Under the pieces are notes generated by a model, which made no database searches, was not told the DNA's origin, and saw only the letters and a list, made by a program, of their open reading frames with translations. Below, piece after piece: positions 55,013-64,000 of a stretch of DNA of 64,000 nt (within the stretch, counting starts at the first letter, position 1; each line of letters begins with the position of its first letter). The position numbers were made by a program, and so were the translations under genes. The stretch comes from Planctomycetota bacterium (GTDB lineage: Bacteria > Planctomycetota > Planctomycetia > Planctomycetales > Planctomycetaceae): the NCBI GenBank assembly GCA_014584345.1, contig JACTNB010000017.1, positions 62,001-126,000 on the forward strand. The letters are read 5' to 3'.

Positions 55013-55801
55013 CTATCGTGCGGTCCAGCCCCCATCAACCGTCAACAGCGAGCCGGTCATGTAACTAGCAGCGGGACTTGCCAGAAAGATGGCTGCTCCC
55101 TGGATTTCCTGGAGTTTTCCCCAGCGATTCAATGCCACGGCTCCCACGATGAACCGCTTGACTTCCTCGGTTTCCGCGAAGGGCTGGTTCATGGGGGTCA
55201 GGAAGGGGCCAGGACAAATGGCATTCACGGTGATGCCGTGTTCTGCGAGTTCCAGTCCCAGGGCACGCGTCATCTGCACCACGGCCCCCTTACTGGTGGC
55301 ATAGGGAGTTCGATTCGCCAGGCCGACTACCCCCAACGTGCTGGCCATGTTGATAATGCGTCCCCAGCGTCGCGTTTTCATGTCGGGAAGCACGGCCTTG
55401 CAACAGAGCCACATGCCATCTACGTTAATCTGCTGCACCCGGCGGAATTCTTCGTAGGTAAGTTGATCGATTGCTCCACGAATATTGATTCCCGCGTTGT
55501 TGATCAAAATATCAATCTGCCCCATCCGCGCAACGGCTTGTTCCACCATGCGCGTAACCTCGGCTTCCTGACTCACATCCGCCGCCAGCCCCAAACTGCG
55601 ACAGTTGTATTCCGCGCTGATCAGGCGTGCGGCCACTTCCGCTTCCTCGAGATTACGACTGACCAGCACGACATCCGCCCCCGCGGAAGCCAGCCCGGCA
55701 GCCATGGCTTCCCCCAACCCCTTCGAACCTCCGGTGACCAACGCCACCTTTCCGGTCAGTTCAAACTGCTTGATACCGGGCCAACGTGTCATTCCCACCA
55801 C
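55013..55801 (-). CDS. short-chain dehydrogenase/reductase
   Basis: 262 residues. Cofactor loop ALVTGGSKGLGEAMA, structural NNAG (ILINNAGIN) and catalytic Tyr/Lys in TPYATSKGA are intact, so it is an active classical SDR. Candidate reactions are reduction of keto-sugar acids or similar; gluconate 5-dehydrogenase-like homologs share EVTRMVEQAVARMGQIDILI. It is encoded just downstream of nadB on the same strand (52-base gap). No functional link to NAD synthesis is evident. Confidence 0.92.
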   Translation of the reverse strand: MVGMTRWPGIKQFELTGKVALVTGGSKGLGEAMAAGLASAGADVVLVSRNLEEAEVAARLISAEYNCRSLGLAADVSQEAEVTRMVEQAVARMGQIDILINNAGINIRGAIDQLTYEEFRRVQQINVDGMWLCCKAVLPDMKTRRWGRIINMASTLGVVGLANRTPYATSKGAVVQMTRALGLELAEHGITVNAICPGPFLTPMNQPFAETEEVKRFIVGAVALNRWGKLQEIQGAAIFLASPAASYMTGSLLTVDGGWTAR

Positions 55802-55853
55802 TCCTGAAAATCCTGATGATACAGAAACTCCGATGCCGCACTTTCACGAGGTG

Positions 55854-57497
55854 TCAACTGGCACACGATTCCTCGTATTCGGCATGCAAATTGATATGCT
55901 CCGCGCACGCCTGCCGGGGTTCGGGAAAGTCCGAACGAAAATGCACCCCGCGAGATTCCTCGCGTTCCAGGGCGGAGGTCACCATGGCCCGCGCTACCAG
56001 CAGCATGTTCTGCAACGACCAACCCGCCGTGCCGTCGAATTCCTGACGCGAAACATAGCGATCCCAGAAATTGACCTGCCGCAACGCCTCCTCCATTCCC
56101 GATCGCTCCCGCCGAATCCCCACCAGTCGCCACATCACGCTCATCAGGGAGTTGCGGATATCCGTCAGATCGAGTTCCTTATACCCCGTGGTGGACGGGG
56201 GCCAGTTCGCCTTCAGCGGCATTGCACAGAAATGATCGGAAATCCTGCCTGCGTTTTCCGAGACTCCACGACCGGCAGCCCTGCCGTGATACAATCCCTC
56301 CAACAGGCTGTTCGAGGCCAGGCGATTCGCGCCATGCAGTCCACTCGAGGTGACTTCTCCCGCGGCCCACAGGTTCGGCAGGGACGTGCGACCTTCCTGA
56401 TCGATGATCACGCCCCCGATCATGTAATGCGCGCCGGGTCGCACCGGGATGGGATCCACCGCCAGATCGAGACCAAATTGACTGCAGACTTCGCGGATAT
56501 TCGGGAACCGCTCCGCCACCAGTCCTCGATCCAGGTGCCGCAAATCCAGATAGACACACGAATGCTGCGTTTTCTCCATTTGCGCGGTAATGGCCTGGCT
56601 GACCACGTCGCGTGGCGCCAACTCCGCCGCGGAATCGTAGTCGGGCATGAAACGATAACCGTTCACGTCCACCAGATAGGCCCCTTCGCCGCGGACCGCC
56701 TCGGAGATCAGATGCCGCGAACCCCCCGCGATGTACAATACCGTCGGATGAAACTGCATCATTTCCATGTCGCGCACCCGCGCCCCCGCGCGAAATGCCA
56801 GGGCATGACCATCTCCCGTCGCAATTTCCGGGTTCGTGGTCTCGCGGTAGATGCGCCCCGCTCCCCCCGTGGCCAGGATCGTCTGCTTGGCCCAGATGAA
56901 TGTCTTGCCGTGATGCGGATTCCACACCAGCGCCCCCACGCAGGAATCCTCGCACGTGAGTAGATCGATGGTGAAGGTCCGCTCCCAGATCTGCGACTGA
57001 GGCCGCGCCCGCACCGCCTCGATCAGGGCACGCATCACTTCCTGCCCGGTGGCATCTCCCAGCGCATGAATGATGCGTCGATGACTGTGCCCCCCCTCCT
57101 GAGTCAAAGCGAGATGACCATGCTCCTCGTCGAACCGCGCGCCAAACGCGATCAACTCGCGAATAATCTCTGGCGCGGCAGCCGTAATCGTCTCCACGGT
57201 GTTCTCGTGGCACAACCCCTTGCCTGCCAGAATCGTATCGCGGGCATGATTGGCCACGCGGTCACCGGGATCGAGTACCCCCGCGATTCCCCCCTGGGCC
57301 CGCCAACTGTTGGAAAGTTGCACGACATCCTTGGTGAGGATCGTGGTTTCCAGGGTCGGATCCACTTCCAGGGCCGCCCGCATTCCGGAAATCCCCCCCC
57401 CGATGATCAACACGTCCGTGAAGGCGTGAGGAATTCGCTTGGGATGGAAATGCACCAGGTAGCGGCGGTGCACGGGGAGTTGCAATTCGGTATTCAA
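55854..57497 (-). CDS. nadB: L-aspartate oxidase
   Basis: 547 residues. Oxidises L-aspartate to iminoaspartate with FAD, the first step of de novo NAD synthesis. FAD loop VLIIGGGISGMRAALEV, SNSWRAQGGIAGV (active-site region), GGHSHRRIIHALGDATGQ and GAHYMIGGVIID are visible, as is the helical C-terminal domain. Some features are shared with succinate dehydrogenase flavoproteins, but the length and SWRAQGGIA block fit NadB. The usual partners nadA and nadC are not next to it. Confidence 0.93.
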   Translation of the reverse strand: MNTELQLPVHRRYLVHFHPKRIPHAFTDVLIIGGGISGMRAALEVDPTLETTILTKDVVQLSNSWRAQGGIAGVLDPGDRVANHARDTILAGKGLCHENTVETITAAAPEIIRELIAFGARFDEEHGHLALTQEGGHSHRRIIHALGDATGQEVMRALIEAVRARPQSQIWERTFTIDLLTCEDSCVGALVWNPHHGKTFIWAKQTILATGGAGRIYRETTNPEIATGDGHALAFRAGARVRDMEMMQFHPTVLYIAGGSRHLISEAVRGEGAYLVDVNGYRFMPDYDSAAELAPRDVVSQAITAQMEKTQHSCVYLDLRHLDRGLVAERFPNIREVCSQFGLDLAVDPIPVRPGAHYMIGGVIIDQEGRTSLPNLWAAGEVTSSGLHGANRLASNSLLEGLYHGRAAGRGVSENAGRISDHFCAMPLKANWPPSTTGYKELDLTDIRNSLMSVMWRLVGIRRERSGMEEALRQVNFWDRYVSRQEFDGTAGWSLQNMLLVARAMVTSALEREESRGVHFRSDFPEPRQACAEHINLHAEYEESCAS

Positions 57498-57571
57498 GGC
57501 GGAAGGCCTCTACTTCTAATTCTCGAAAACTACGCGACGCACTAGACTGCACCTTCCTCCCTGCAGCGGGT

Positions 57572-58366
57572 TCAGATCGTCATCGCGGAAAAGCCTCCGT
57601 CCACAACGATATTCTCCCCCGTGATAAAACTTCCCGCGGCTTTCGATGCCAGCAGCAACACCGCTCCCGAAAGTTCCATCGGCTCGCCAAAACGCCGCGC
57701 GGGAGTGTGGCGCATGATCGACTCCACGCGATCCTGTGTCAGAATTTTGCGGTTCTGTTCCGCCGGAAAGAAGCCCGGGGACAGAGCATTGACACGAATC
57801 CCCGCCTCCGCCCATTCCCGCGCCAGGTTTTTCGTCAGATTCAACACGGCCGCCTTCGATGCCGAGTAGGTAAACACGCGCGACAAGGGGGTAATCGCCG
57901 ACAGCGAGGCGATATTGATGATCGATCCGTGCCGCTTCTGCTCCAGCCAATATCCCCCGAACACCTGGCAGGCAATCCGCACGGATCCGAGATTGATGCG
58001 GAAGATACGATCCCACTCTTCTTCCGTGATCTCCAGGAACGGCGTCGCCGCATTCGTCCCCGCGCCATTCACCAGAACATCCGGGACGCGTCCCTGCTCC
58101 ACCAGCACCTGCAACAGATTCCGCAGGTCGCTTTCCGAGGCCACGTCCGCCGCGAGGAATTCCGCCGAGCCTCCCTGTTGTACAATCGACTCGACCCGCT
58201 GCAAACCGGCCTCGCGCGAGCGCCCCACAACAACCACATGGGCCCCCACGCGCGCCAGCGTTTCCGCAATGCCTCCCCCCAGAACGCCAGTGCCTCCCAC
58301 CACCACGGCCGTTTGACTCGACAATCCAAACAACTGCTGCAAATACTCTCCCGATGACGTACTCAT
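57572..58366 (-). CDS. short-chain dehydrogenase/reductase
   Basis: 264 residues from the ATG at 58366 (AAGAGAGA upstream). Nucleotide loop AVVVGGTGVLGGGIAE, VNGAGTN in place of NNAG, and catalytic Tyr/Lys in VFTYSASKAAV are visible. The sequence resembles fructuronate or gluconate dehydrogenase-type SDRs (FFPAEQNRKILT). It lies 74 bases upstream of nadB on the same strand, so nadB is flanked by two SDRs that are related in fold but not close copies. Confidence 0.92.
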   Translation of the reverse strand: MSTSSGEYLQQLFGLSSQTAVVVGGTGVLGGGIAETLARVGAHVVVVGRSREAGLQRVESIVQQGGSAEFLAADVASESDLRNLLQVLVEQGRVPDVLVNGAGTNAATPFLEITEEEWDRIFRINLGSVRIACQVFGGYWLEQKRHGSIINIASLSAITPLSRVFTYSASKAAVLNLTKNLAREWAEAGIRVNALSPGFFPAEQNRKILTQDRVESIMRHTPARRFGEPMELSGAVLLLASKAAGSFITGENIVVDGGFSAMTI

Positions 58367-58505
58367 GGTTCTCTCTTCACCACTTGACAATGGGGCCTGC
58401 ATGCGACAGACCGTGATTTTTCCCCGCTCTCGGAGAACACCCCTCCGGACAATCGATTCCGGTCTTCAACCGAGCCGATCTCGTTCCGCTCGATCGAAGC
58501 ACTCT

Positions 58506-59360
58506 CTAGCCGATGAATTCCAGTTCGACCGGACGAGGGATGATGCCGGCTTCATAACCCCGCTGCAACAATAGCGCCACCGACTTGCGACCCACGTCCC
58601 CGAAATCCAGCGTCCAGTCGTTGACATACATCCCCACAAAGCGATCCGTACGGGCATCGTCCAGATTCCGCCCGTACTGCATCGCATGCCGCAGGGCTTC
58701 CTGGCGATGCTCCAGCCCGAACTCGATACTGCGTTTCAGCAGAGCCGTCACCTCTTCCATCACATCGCGGCCCAGGTCGCGACGAATGGCATTTCCCCCG
58801 AGGGGCAACGGCAGGCCGCCCGTCTGATCGTACCACCACACCCCCAGATCCACGACCAGCGATAACCCCTGATCCTGATAGGTTAACTGTCCCTCGTGAA
58901 TGATCAGGCCCGCATCCACTTCTCCCCGCTCGACCACATTCAGGATTTCATCGAACGGATGCACCACGTAATTCGCCTGGTCGCCCAGCAGTAACTGCAA
59001 GGCAAGAAACGCCGTGGTCAGTTTCCCGGGAATCGCAATGGTCCGGCCCTTCAAATCCTGAATGCTCATCGGAGCACGGGTCACCACCATGGGACCGTAA
59101 TTTTCGCCCATGCTGGCACCACAGGCACACAGGGCATACTGATCCGTCAGGTAGGCATAGCCGTGCAAACTGACGGCCGTCAGTTCGAGTTCTCCCCGAA
59201 AAGCCCGCTGGTTCAGCGTTTCAATATCCTGTAATTCATGCGTGAAGCGATACCGTCCCGTATCGATTTTATCGTTGGCCAACGCATGAAACATGAAGGC
59301 ATCGTCGGGATCCGGGCTATGGCCTACGCGGATCAGCAGTTCTTCGGTCGTTGTCGTCAC
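58506..59360 (-). CDS. MqnD/MqnA-type menaquinone biosynthesis protein
   Basis: 284 residues from a GTG at 59360. Periplasmic-binding-protein-like fold with RVGHSPDPDDAFMFHAL at the start and GLIIHEGQLTYQDQGL in the middle. The SPDPDD and IHEGQLTY blocks are characteristic of MqnD, 1,4-dihydroxy-6-naphthoate synthase of the futalosine menaquinone route. No signal peptide, so it is cytoplasmic. Other mqn genes are not in the window. The divergent Gfo/Idh/MocA gene lies upstream. Confidence 0.85.
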   Translation of the reverse strand: MTTTTEELLIRVGHSPDPDDAFMFHALANDKIDTGRYRFTHELQDIETLNQRAFRGELELTAVSLHGYAYLTDQYALCACGASMGENYGPMVVTRAPMSIQDLKGRTIAIPGKLTTAFLALQLLLGDQANYVVHPFDEILNVVERGEVDAGLIIHEGQLTYQDQGLSLVVDLGVWWYDQTGGLPLPLGGNAIRRDLGRDVMEEVTALLKRSIEFGLEHRQEALRHAMQYGRNLDDARTDRFVGMYVNDWTLDFGDVGRKSVALLLQRGYEAGIIPRPVELEFIG

Positions 59361-59764
59361 GATTGTTCAAATTCCGCCTAAAATGTCGCTGAAAACAAAG
59401 TCACACACTTCCTGCAACAGGTTCCTGCCCAGGTTAGTGAAAGCGCGGGAAACGCCACTCACGGCACCCAAGCCGAGAATCCGCTTATACCTCGCGGATT
59501 CGTTATTATTATGAACATGTGGCGCAGCCAACTGCAACCGCACGGAAAAAAACGCGGTGCCAATTCGTCGAGATTCCCGGTGGCGCGCGAAAACCCCGGG
59601 AATTTCCCGGTTTGCATGCTGGAAATCCCCTCCCCACGGGACTATTCTGAAATAAACCATATCCATGATGGGCGATACTTCGCCTCCTCCCGCGCGCATG
59701 TGATGAACGTCCATTGATGCACTCACTTGCACAAACTCGATTCTTTACACCCAGCGAGGAACAG
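59361..59764. other. divergent intergenic region
   Basis: 404 bp between the MqnD-like gene and the exported Gfo/Idh/MocA gene. A minus-strand frame ends at 59367, seven bases before the MqnD-like start (last residues VFSDILGGI), and could encode a small coupled protein. Its composition is not convincing, so it is not listed as a gene. Confidence 0.35.
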
Positions 59765-61249
59765 ATGAACCCACAGAGCAGCCGACGCGATTTCATTAAA
59801 ACCACCGGGACTGCCGCCGCCTTGGCAGCCGGTGCCCAGCTTTATGCAACCGCCCCGGCCCGCGCGGCAGGCGCGAACGACAAGCTCCGCATCGCATTCA
59901 TCGGACCGGGAGGGCGAGGCTTCGGCGCGCATGTGAAAACTCTGGCCCAGATCAAAAACGAAGGGGCCCACATCGAACTGTGCGCGGTTGCGGAAGTTTA
60001 CAGCGAACAACTCGATAAAGTGGCCGACTTTATCCAGAAGGAAAACGGCAACGCTCCCGCGAAGTACGTCGACTACCGCGAAATGCTCGCGAAGGAAGAC
60101 ATCGACGCCGTCTGTATCGGCACCCCCGATCACTGGCATGCCCTGCAGATTATCGATTGCCTCAAGGCGGGCAAGCATGTCTATTGCGAAAAGCCAATGA
60201 CCAAAACGGTCGAGGAATCGCTCCAGGTGGTCGATGCCTGGCGCAGCAGCGGCAAGGTGATGCAGGTGGGGGTGCAGTCCACTTCGCTCCCCGTCTGGAA
60301 TCAAGTCCGGGCACTGTTGCAGGAAGGTAAACTGGGAAAAGTCCTGCAGTTCCAGACCGAATATTTCCGCAATTCCAACATGGGTCAGTGGCGTTATTAC
60401 AAACTCGAAAAGCAGATGACCCCCAAAACCGTCGACTGGAAACGCTGGCTGGGTGTCGAGGAAGGACTCGCCGAGGAGATGCCGTTTGATCGTGCCGTCT
60501 ACGCCCAGTGGCGCCGCTTCTGGCCCTTTGGGTCCGGCATGTTTACCGACCTGTTCGTCCATCGCACAACTTCGATGCTGAAGGCCACCGGCTTGCGGTT
60601 TCCCGCTCGCGTCGTGGGGGCGGGCGGTATCTACCTCGAATACGATGGCCGCGACGTCCCCGATGTCGCCACGGTCGTCGCCGACTACCGCGAAGGGGTG
60701 CAGGGCCTGATCAACGCCACCATGTGCAATCAGGAATCCCGCATTACTCAATGCATCCGCGGGCATCATGGCTCGTTTGTCTTCGGGAATGGCGAACAAT
60801 TCGATAGTTTCCAGTTCATTCCCGAACGCCCCCAGGTCACGGGGGACAGCTCCTTGAAGGAAGAGCAAATCCTGGTGGATACGCCGCCGCTCAACAAGGT
60901 CTCCACGACCTACCTGCACTTCAAGAACTGGCTGGATGCCATGCAGGCAAACGATCCCCAGGCCTGTAACAACACCCCCGAACTGGGGGCCGCTGCCATC
61001 GCCGCCGTCATCCTGGGGGCCCGCAGCTACCGCGAAGACCGGGTGTTCTACTTCGATGCCGAAACCGGAAACATCTCCGATGGCAACGGCGACTGGGCCA
61101 AAAACTGGGAAGCCCATTCCCAGGCGCGCAAACCCGCCCAGCACATCCCCGGTTGGAAAGCTGGCGACAAAGGCTCCACTCTGGTGGAACCAGAATACAT
61201 GAAACTCGCCGGCCCCTGGATCAACGGACAACCACCCCAACAGGGTTGA
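59765..61249 (+). CDS. Tat-exported Gfo/Idh/MocA family oxidoreductase
   Basis: 494 residues from the ATG at 59765 (GAGGAACAG upstream). The Tat signal SSRRDFIKTTGTAAALAAGA is clear. The NAD(P) loop is RIAFIGPGGRGFGAHVK and the EKP motif is YCEKPMTKTVEES. The C-terminal part carries FGSGMFTDLFVHRTTSML. Exported family members of planctomycetes probably bind the cofactor before export and act on sugars or polyols. It is not the same subgroup as the gene at the left window edge, which lacks a signal. Confidence 0.93.
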   Translation: MNPQSSRRDFIKTTGTAAALAAGAQLYATAPARAAGANDKLRIAFIGPGGRGFGAHVKTLAQIKNEGAHIELCAVAEVYSEQLDKVADFIQKENGNAPAKYVDYREMLAKEDIDAVCIGTPDHWHALQIIDCLKAGKHVYCEKPMTKTVEESLQVVDAWRSSGKVMQVGVQSTSLPVWNQVRALLQEGKLGKVLQFQTEYFRNSNMGQWRYYKLEKQMTPKTVDWKRWLGVEEGLAEEMPFDRAVYAQWRRFWPFGSGMFTDLFVHRTTSMLKATGLRFPARVVGAGGIYLEYDGRDVPDVATVVADYREGVQGLINATMCNQESRITQCIRGHHGSFVFGNGEQFDSFQFIPERPQVTGDSSLKEEQILVDTPPLNKVSTTYLHFKNWLDAMQANDPQACNNTPELGAAAIAAVILGARSYREDRVFYFDAETGNISDGNGDWAKNWEAHSQARKPAQHIPGWKAGDKGSTLVEPEYMKLAGPWINGQPPQQG

Positions 61250-61291
61250 TATCTCCCCCACGGTCGCGGCTAGTAATCGCTACACGAGCCC

Positions 61292-61370
61292 ACTAGCCGC
61301 GCCCGTCAGGAAGCGGGCCATGCGGGCACAACATCCTGCAATACACTCTCCCGCCACGAAGTCCACTCGC
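61292..61370. repeat. palindromic MITE-like element, partial copy B
   Basis: Begins ACTAGCCGCGCCCGTCAGGA, identical over 29 bases to the left arm of copy C, and continues to a remnant of the GTCCAC core (GAAGTCCACTCGCGTTGAT). No right arm is present, so this copy is truncated. It follows the stop of the Gfo/Idh/MocA gene. Confidence 0.65.
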
Positions 61371-61422
61371 GTTGATAACAACACGGCACAGGCTACCAAA
61401 CCCTGGCTCGACTCCCTCACGG

Positions 61423-62196
61423 TCACGGCTCGACCGGGGTAGCCTCTTCGGCAAACACAATTTGACGCCTGGCTCGGTGAATCCCCAGCAGGCCATGGGT
61501 CACGGGGTCGACCGCTATCCCCTGCCCTGGAAAGGGAGTCTGCACGGTTTTCTGGTGTTCCAGCACCGTTCCCGTGTCCGGCAGGGCCAACACGTAAATC
61601 ACCGGTTTATCGTGACCCGTCGCCAGGAATTTGCCATCGCGCCACACCCCGCCCGAGATGCTGAAACTTCCCAGATCGGAGACCACGCTGGCGGGAAAAC
61701 TCCAGGTCCCCTGCTCCCTCCAGTCTGCGTCGTAACGCACCAGCACCGTGCGATGATTCTCCAGGCCATAGTGGGCGAATACGCACCACCAGACGTTGTT
61801 CTCGCGAACAGCCACTGTCAGACTGCCCCGCGGAGATTCCCCAAACGAATGGAAAACCGACATTTCCATGGTTTTCAAGTCCAGTTCCTTGATTTCACTC
61901 CGCTCCGGTTTTTGGGGATAGTTCGAGTGGGCGCTATACAGTTTTCCGGACCAGATAAACCCACTGTTGAGATGTTCCGCCTCCCCACGGCTGACCGCAA
62001 TCCGATCTCCGGTCCGACGGTCATACCGGACAATCACCTTGTTATCGATCGCATAGACGTATTGCCCCTCCGCCGCAACGGCCTGCTTGGCCTCCGCAGC
62101 GGGCAAAACACGGCTTTGACGCCACTCGGCTTGCACGAACACCGAGCCCGCGCACAAGCCCATTCCCATCAGCACGATTCGCATGAATTGCCACAT
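61423..62196 (-). CDS. hypothetical exported protein, possible beta-propeller
   Basis: 257 residues from the ATG at 62196 (GGGGAATCG upstream; a GTG seven codons earlier is possible). Signal peptide MRIVLMGMGLCAGSVFVQA. The mature part has repeated short beta patterns (VAAEGQYVYAIDNKVIVRYDR, IWSGKLYSAHSNYP, GGVWRDGKFLATGHDKPVIY), suggesting a four- to five-bladed propeller. No catalytic residues recognised. Converges with the Gfo/Idh/MocA gene. Confidence 0.65.
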   Translation of the reverse strand: MWQFMRIVLMGMGLCAGSVFVQAEWRQSRVLPAAEAKQAVAAEGQYVYAIDNKVIVRYDRRTGDRIAVSRGEAEHLNSGFIWSGKLYSAHSNYPQKPERSEIKELDLKTMEMSVFHSFGESPRGSLTVAVRENNVWWCVFAHYGLENHRTVLVRYDADWREQGTWSFPASVVSDLGSFSISGGVWRDGKFLATGHDKPVIYVLALPDTGTVLEHQKTVQTPFPGQGIAVDPVTHGLLGIHRARRQIVFAEEATPVEP

Positions 62197-62450
62197 GAAA
62201 CGATTCCCCACGCTCACTCAAGTCCCCCCGTCACCGAGCCACACCCGTCCGCGTCGGATGCCCCCTGTAGCTCGAGCCGTCGGTTCCAATGATTCCCGAA
62301 TCCCGGGCCAATCCGGCTGCAACTGCCACGAAACGCATCATACTCCGTGACCGTTAATTTTCAGGCTCGGCATCTCAGGCTTTGCCAGTGCCCCCCTGTT
62401 GACGACAATCTCGAACTTGCCGCGCCCGTGTCGTTTTTCCGCCCCGAAAA

Positions 62451-62590
62451 ACTAGCCGCGCCCGTCAGGAAGCGGGCCAAGTTTGACTCTCATTACCCCC
62501 ATAGGTGTCCACTCCGGTGGACCGTGTCCCGGACAAGTTATTGCAAGTTGCAGCGCCCGCGTGGCCCGCTTCCTGACGGGCGCGGCTAGT
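62451..62590. repeat. palindromic MITE-like element, copy C (perfect 29-bp terminal inverted repeat)
   Basis: The arm at 62451-62479 starts ACTAGCCGCGCCCGTCAGGA and continues AGCGGGCCA. The arm at 62562-62590 is its exact reverse complement. Between them lies GTCCAC (62507-62512)/GTGGAC (62517-62522). The element is 140 bp and codes for nothing obvious. A longer diverged copy (A) and a left-arm copy (B) occur in the window. Confidence 0.8.
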
Positions 62591-62890
62591 TGCGCCATAT
62601 AAACGCGGAGACGGGGAGCCGCCAGGATCAAGCAGGAATTTGCCGGTTTCTCGGCGCCTTTGTGTCTCTCCGTCTCCGCGCTGACATCTTTCGTAATCCG
62701 TTGACAATCCCTCCGGAGTGGCACCGGTCGGCTAATCCGCCAGTTGTGCAGGATGTTGACGCGAAACCCGAAAGGCACTGGCAAAACCAGTGGCCCCCGA
62801 ATTCGCAAGACTGACTACGCAATAGATTTTGCGTACACGCACACAAGCCGACTACGCGATTTCGATACAACCACGTGCCCGATGTGACAA

Positions 62891-62930
62891 ATAAATAAAA
62901 CGGGGCGGACCCCAGAATGGATCCACCCCG
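62891..62930 (-). terminator. intrinsic terminator of the DUF1559 gene
   Basis: On the minus strand CGGGGTGGATCC, loop, GGTCCGCCCCG forms a GC-rich stem (62901-62930) followed by TTTTATTTAT (62891-62900). It begins about 50 bases after the DUF1559 stop. Confidence 0.85.
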
Positions 62931-62980
62931 TAAATGTGTTTATTACCCAAAGCCCTGGCTCACGGCCAGAGAACAAAAAA

Positions 62981-63964
<984 letters not shown>

Positions 63965-64000
63965 GTACACCTTGTTTTCACCAGAGAGGACGGAAAAGAA

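Larger units (their letters stand above)
62197..62980. other. repeat-rich intergenic region, 784 bp
   Basis: Between two minus-strand genes. It contains palindromic element copy C (62451-62590), an 11-bp inverted repeat CGCGGAGACGG (62604-62614)/CCGTCTCCGCG (62670-62680) and the terminator of the DUF1559 gene. No protein gene is supported. Confidence 0.45.

Noticed and set aside
59367..59732. 121-codon minus-strand frame just upstream of the MqnD-like gene
   Set aside because: The position would suit translational coupling, but the sequence has no recognisable motif and unusual composition, so it was not listed as a gene.
59723..61261. 512-codon minus-strand frame
   Set aside because: Exact antisense of the Tat-exported Gfo/Idh/MocA gene; no domain is recognised in it.
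61400..61440. CTCCCTCACGGTCACGGCTCG-like short motif, also hinted at 54143 and 61255
   Set aside because: Only short partial matches; too little to call a repeat family from this window.

Overview
This window is a chromosomal segment of a planctomycete (phylum Planctomycetota). The assignment rests on families that are concentrated there: a DUF1559 prepilin-like protein, adjacent DUF1549/DUF1553 and DUF1501 genes, a PVC-type CxxCH heme protein with beta-propeller and HEAT-like repeats, many Tat-type or Sec-exported oxidoreductases and hydrolases, Kelch, WD40 and PQQ-type propellers, and a lone methenyl-tetrahydromethanopterin cyclohydrolase. Base composition is moderately GC-rich and even. 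No phage, plasmid, CRISPR, rRNA or tRNA gene was recognised, so this looks like ordinary chromosome with dispersed small repeats. Genus cannot be told from the sequence.

Layout. 1-5.2 kb (minus strand): Gfo/Idh/MocA oxidoreductase (cut by the window edge), sugar-isomerase-type TIM barrel, a zinc-ribbon protein and prolyl-tRNA synthetase. 5.3-8.7 kb (plus): an RNA-decay pair, YhaM-like OB/HD exonuclease and RNase R. 8.8-16.2 kb: exported PQQ-type propeller, RidA-family protein, a 28-residue very basic protein, an orphan FixJ-type regulator, Mch and a large membrane protein. 16.4-22.8 kb: ceramidase-like protein, patatin, peroxiredoxin with terminator, an overlapping pair of amidohydrolase-like proteins and a Kelch protein. 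23.2-34.4 kb: a run of same-strand genes typical of planctomycete exported machinery (CxxCH heme protein, dimethylformamidase-like protein, WD40, DUF1549 protein with a huge coiled-coil insertion, DUF1501, HGSNAT-like acyltransferase). 34.7-38 kb: a double Cys-motif exported protein and penicillin acylase. 38.5-44.2 kb: a Gld-type ABC system (ATPase, permease fused to GldG-like domain, DUF4340 protein). 44.2-49.1 kb: citramalate synthase and valyl-tRNA synthetase behind a leader-peptide attenuator. 49.2-54.1 kb: exported superoxide dismutase, STAS protein, class C serine hydrolase, SGNH hydrolase, TIGR01777 oxidoreductase. 54.2-59.4 kb (minus): CheX-like protein, SDR, L-aspartate oxidase, second SDR, MqnD-like protein. 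59.7-64 kb: Tat-exported Gfo/Idh/MocA protein, small exported protein, DUF1559 protein.

Most striking signal: upstream of cimA lies a 16-codon reading frame rich in Ile codons (MNFGVIITATIICGPE), followed 35 nt later by a 12-bp hairpin with a T run. The last two sense codons of the leader, CCTGAG, can pair with CTCAGG in the terminator 5' arm. This is the logic of a classical transcription attenuator that senses isoleucine/valine supply, placed in front of an isoleucine-pathway gene and then valS. Two dispersed repeat families are also present: a ~140-bp palindromic element with a perfect 29-bp terminal inverted repeat (one complete, one diverged and one partial copy), and a ~115-bp element ending in a GGTACGC-AGA-GCGTACC hairpin (three copies).

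Functional calls come from motif recognition by eye. Starts were chosen by ribosome-binding sites, signal peptides and family length; no database search was made.
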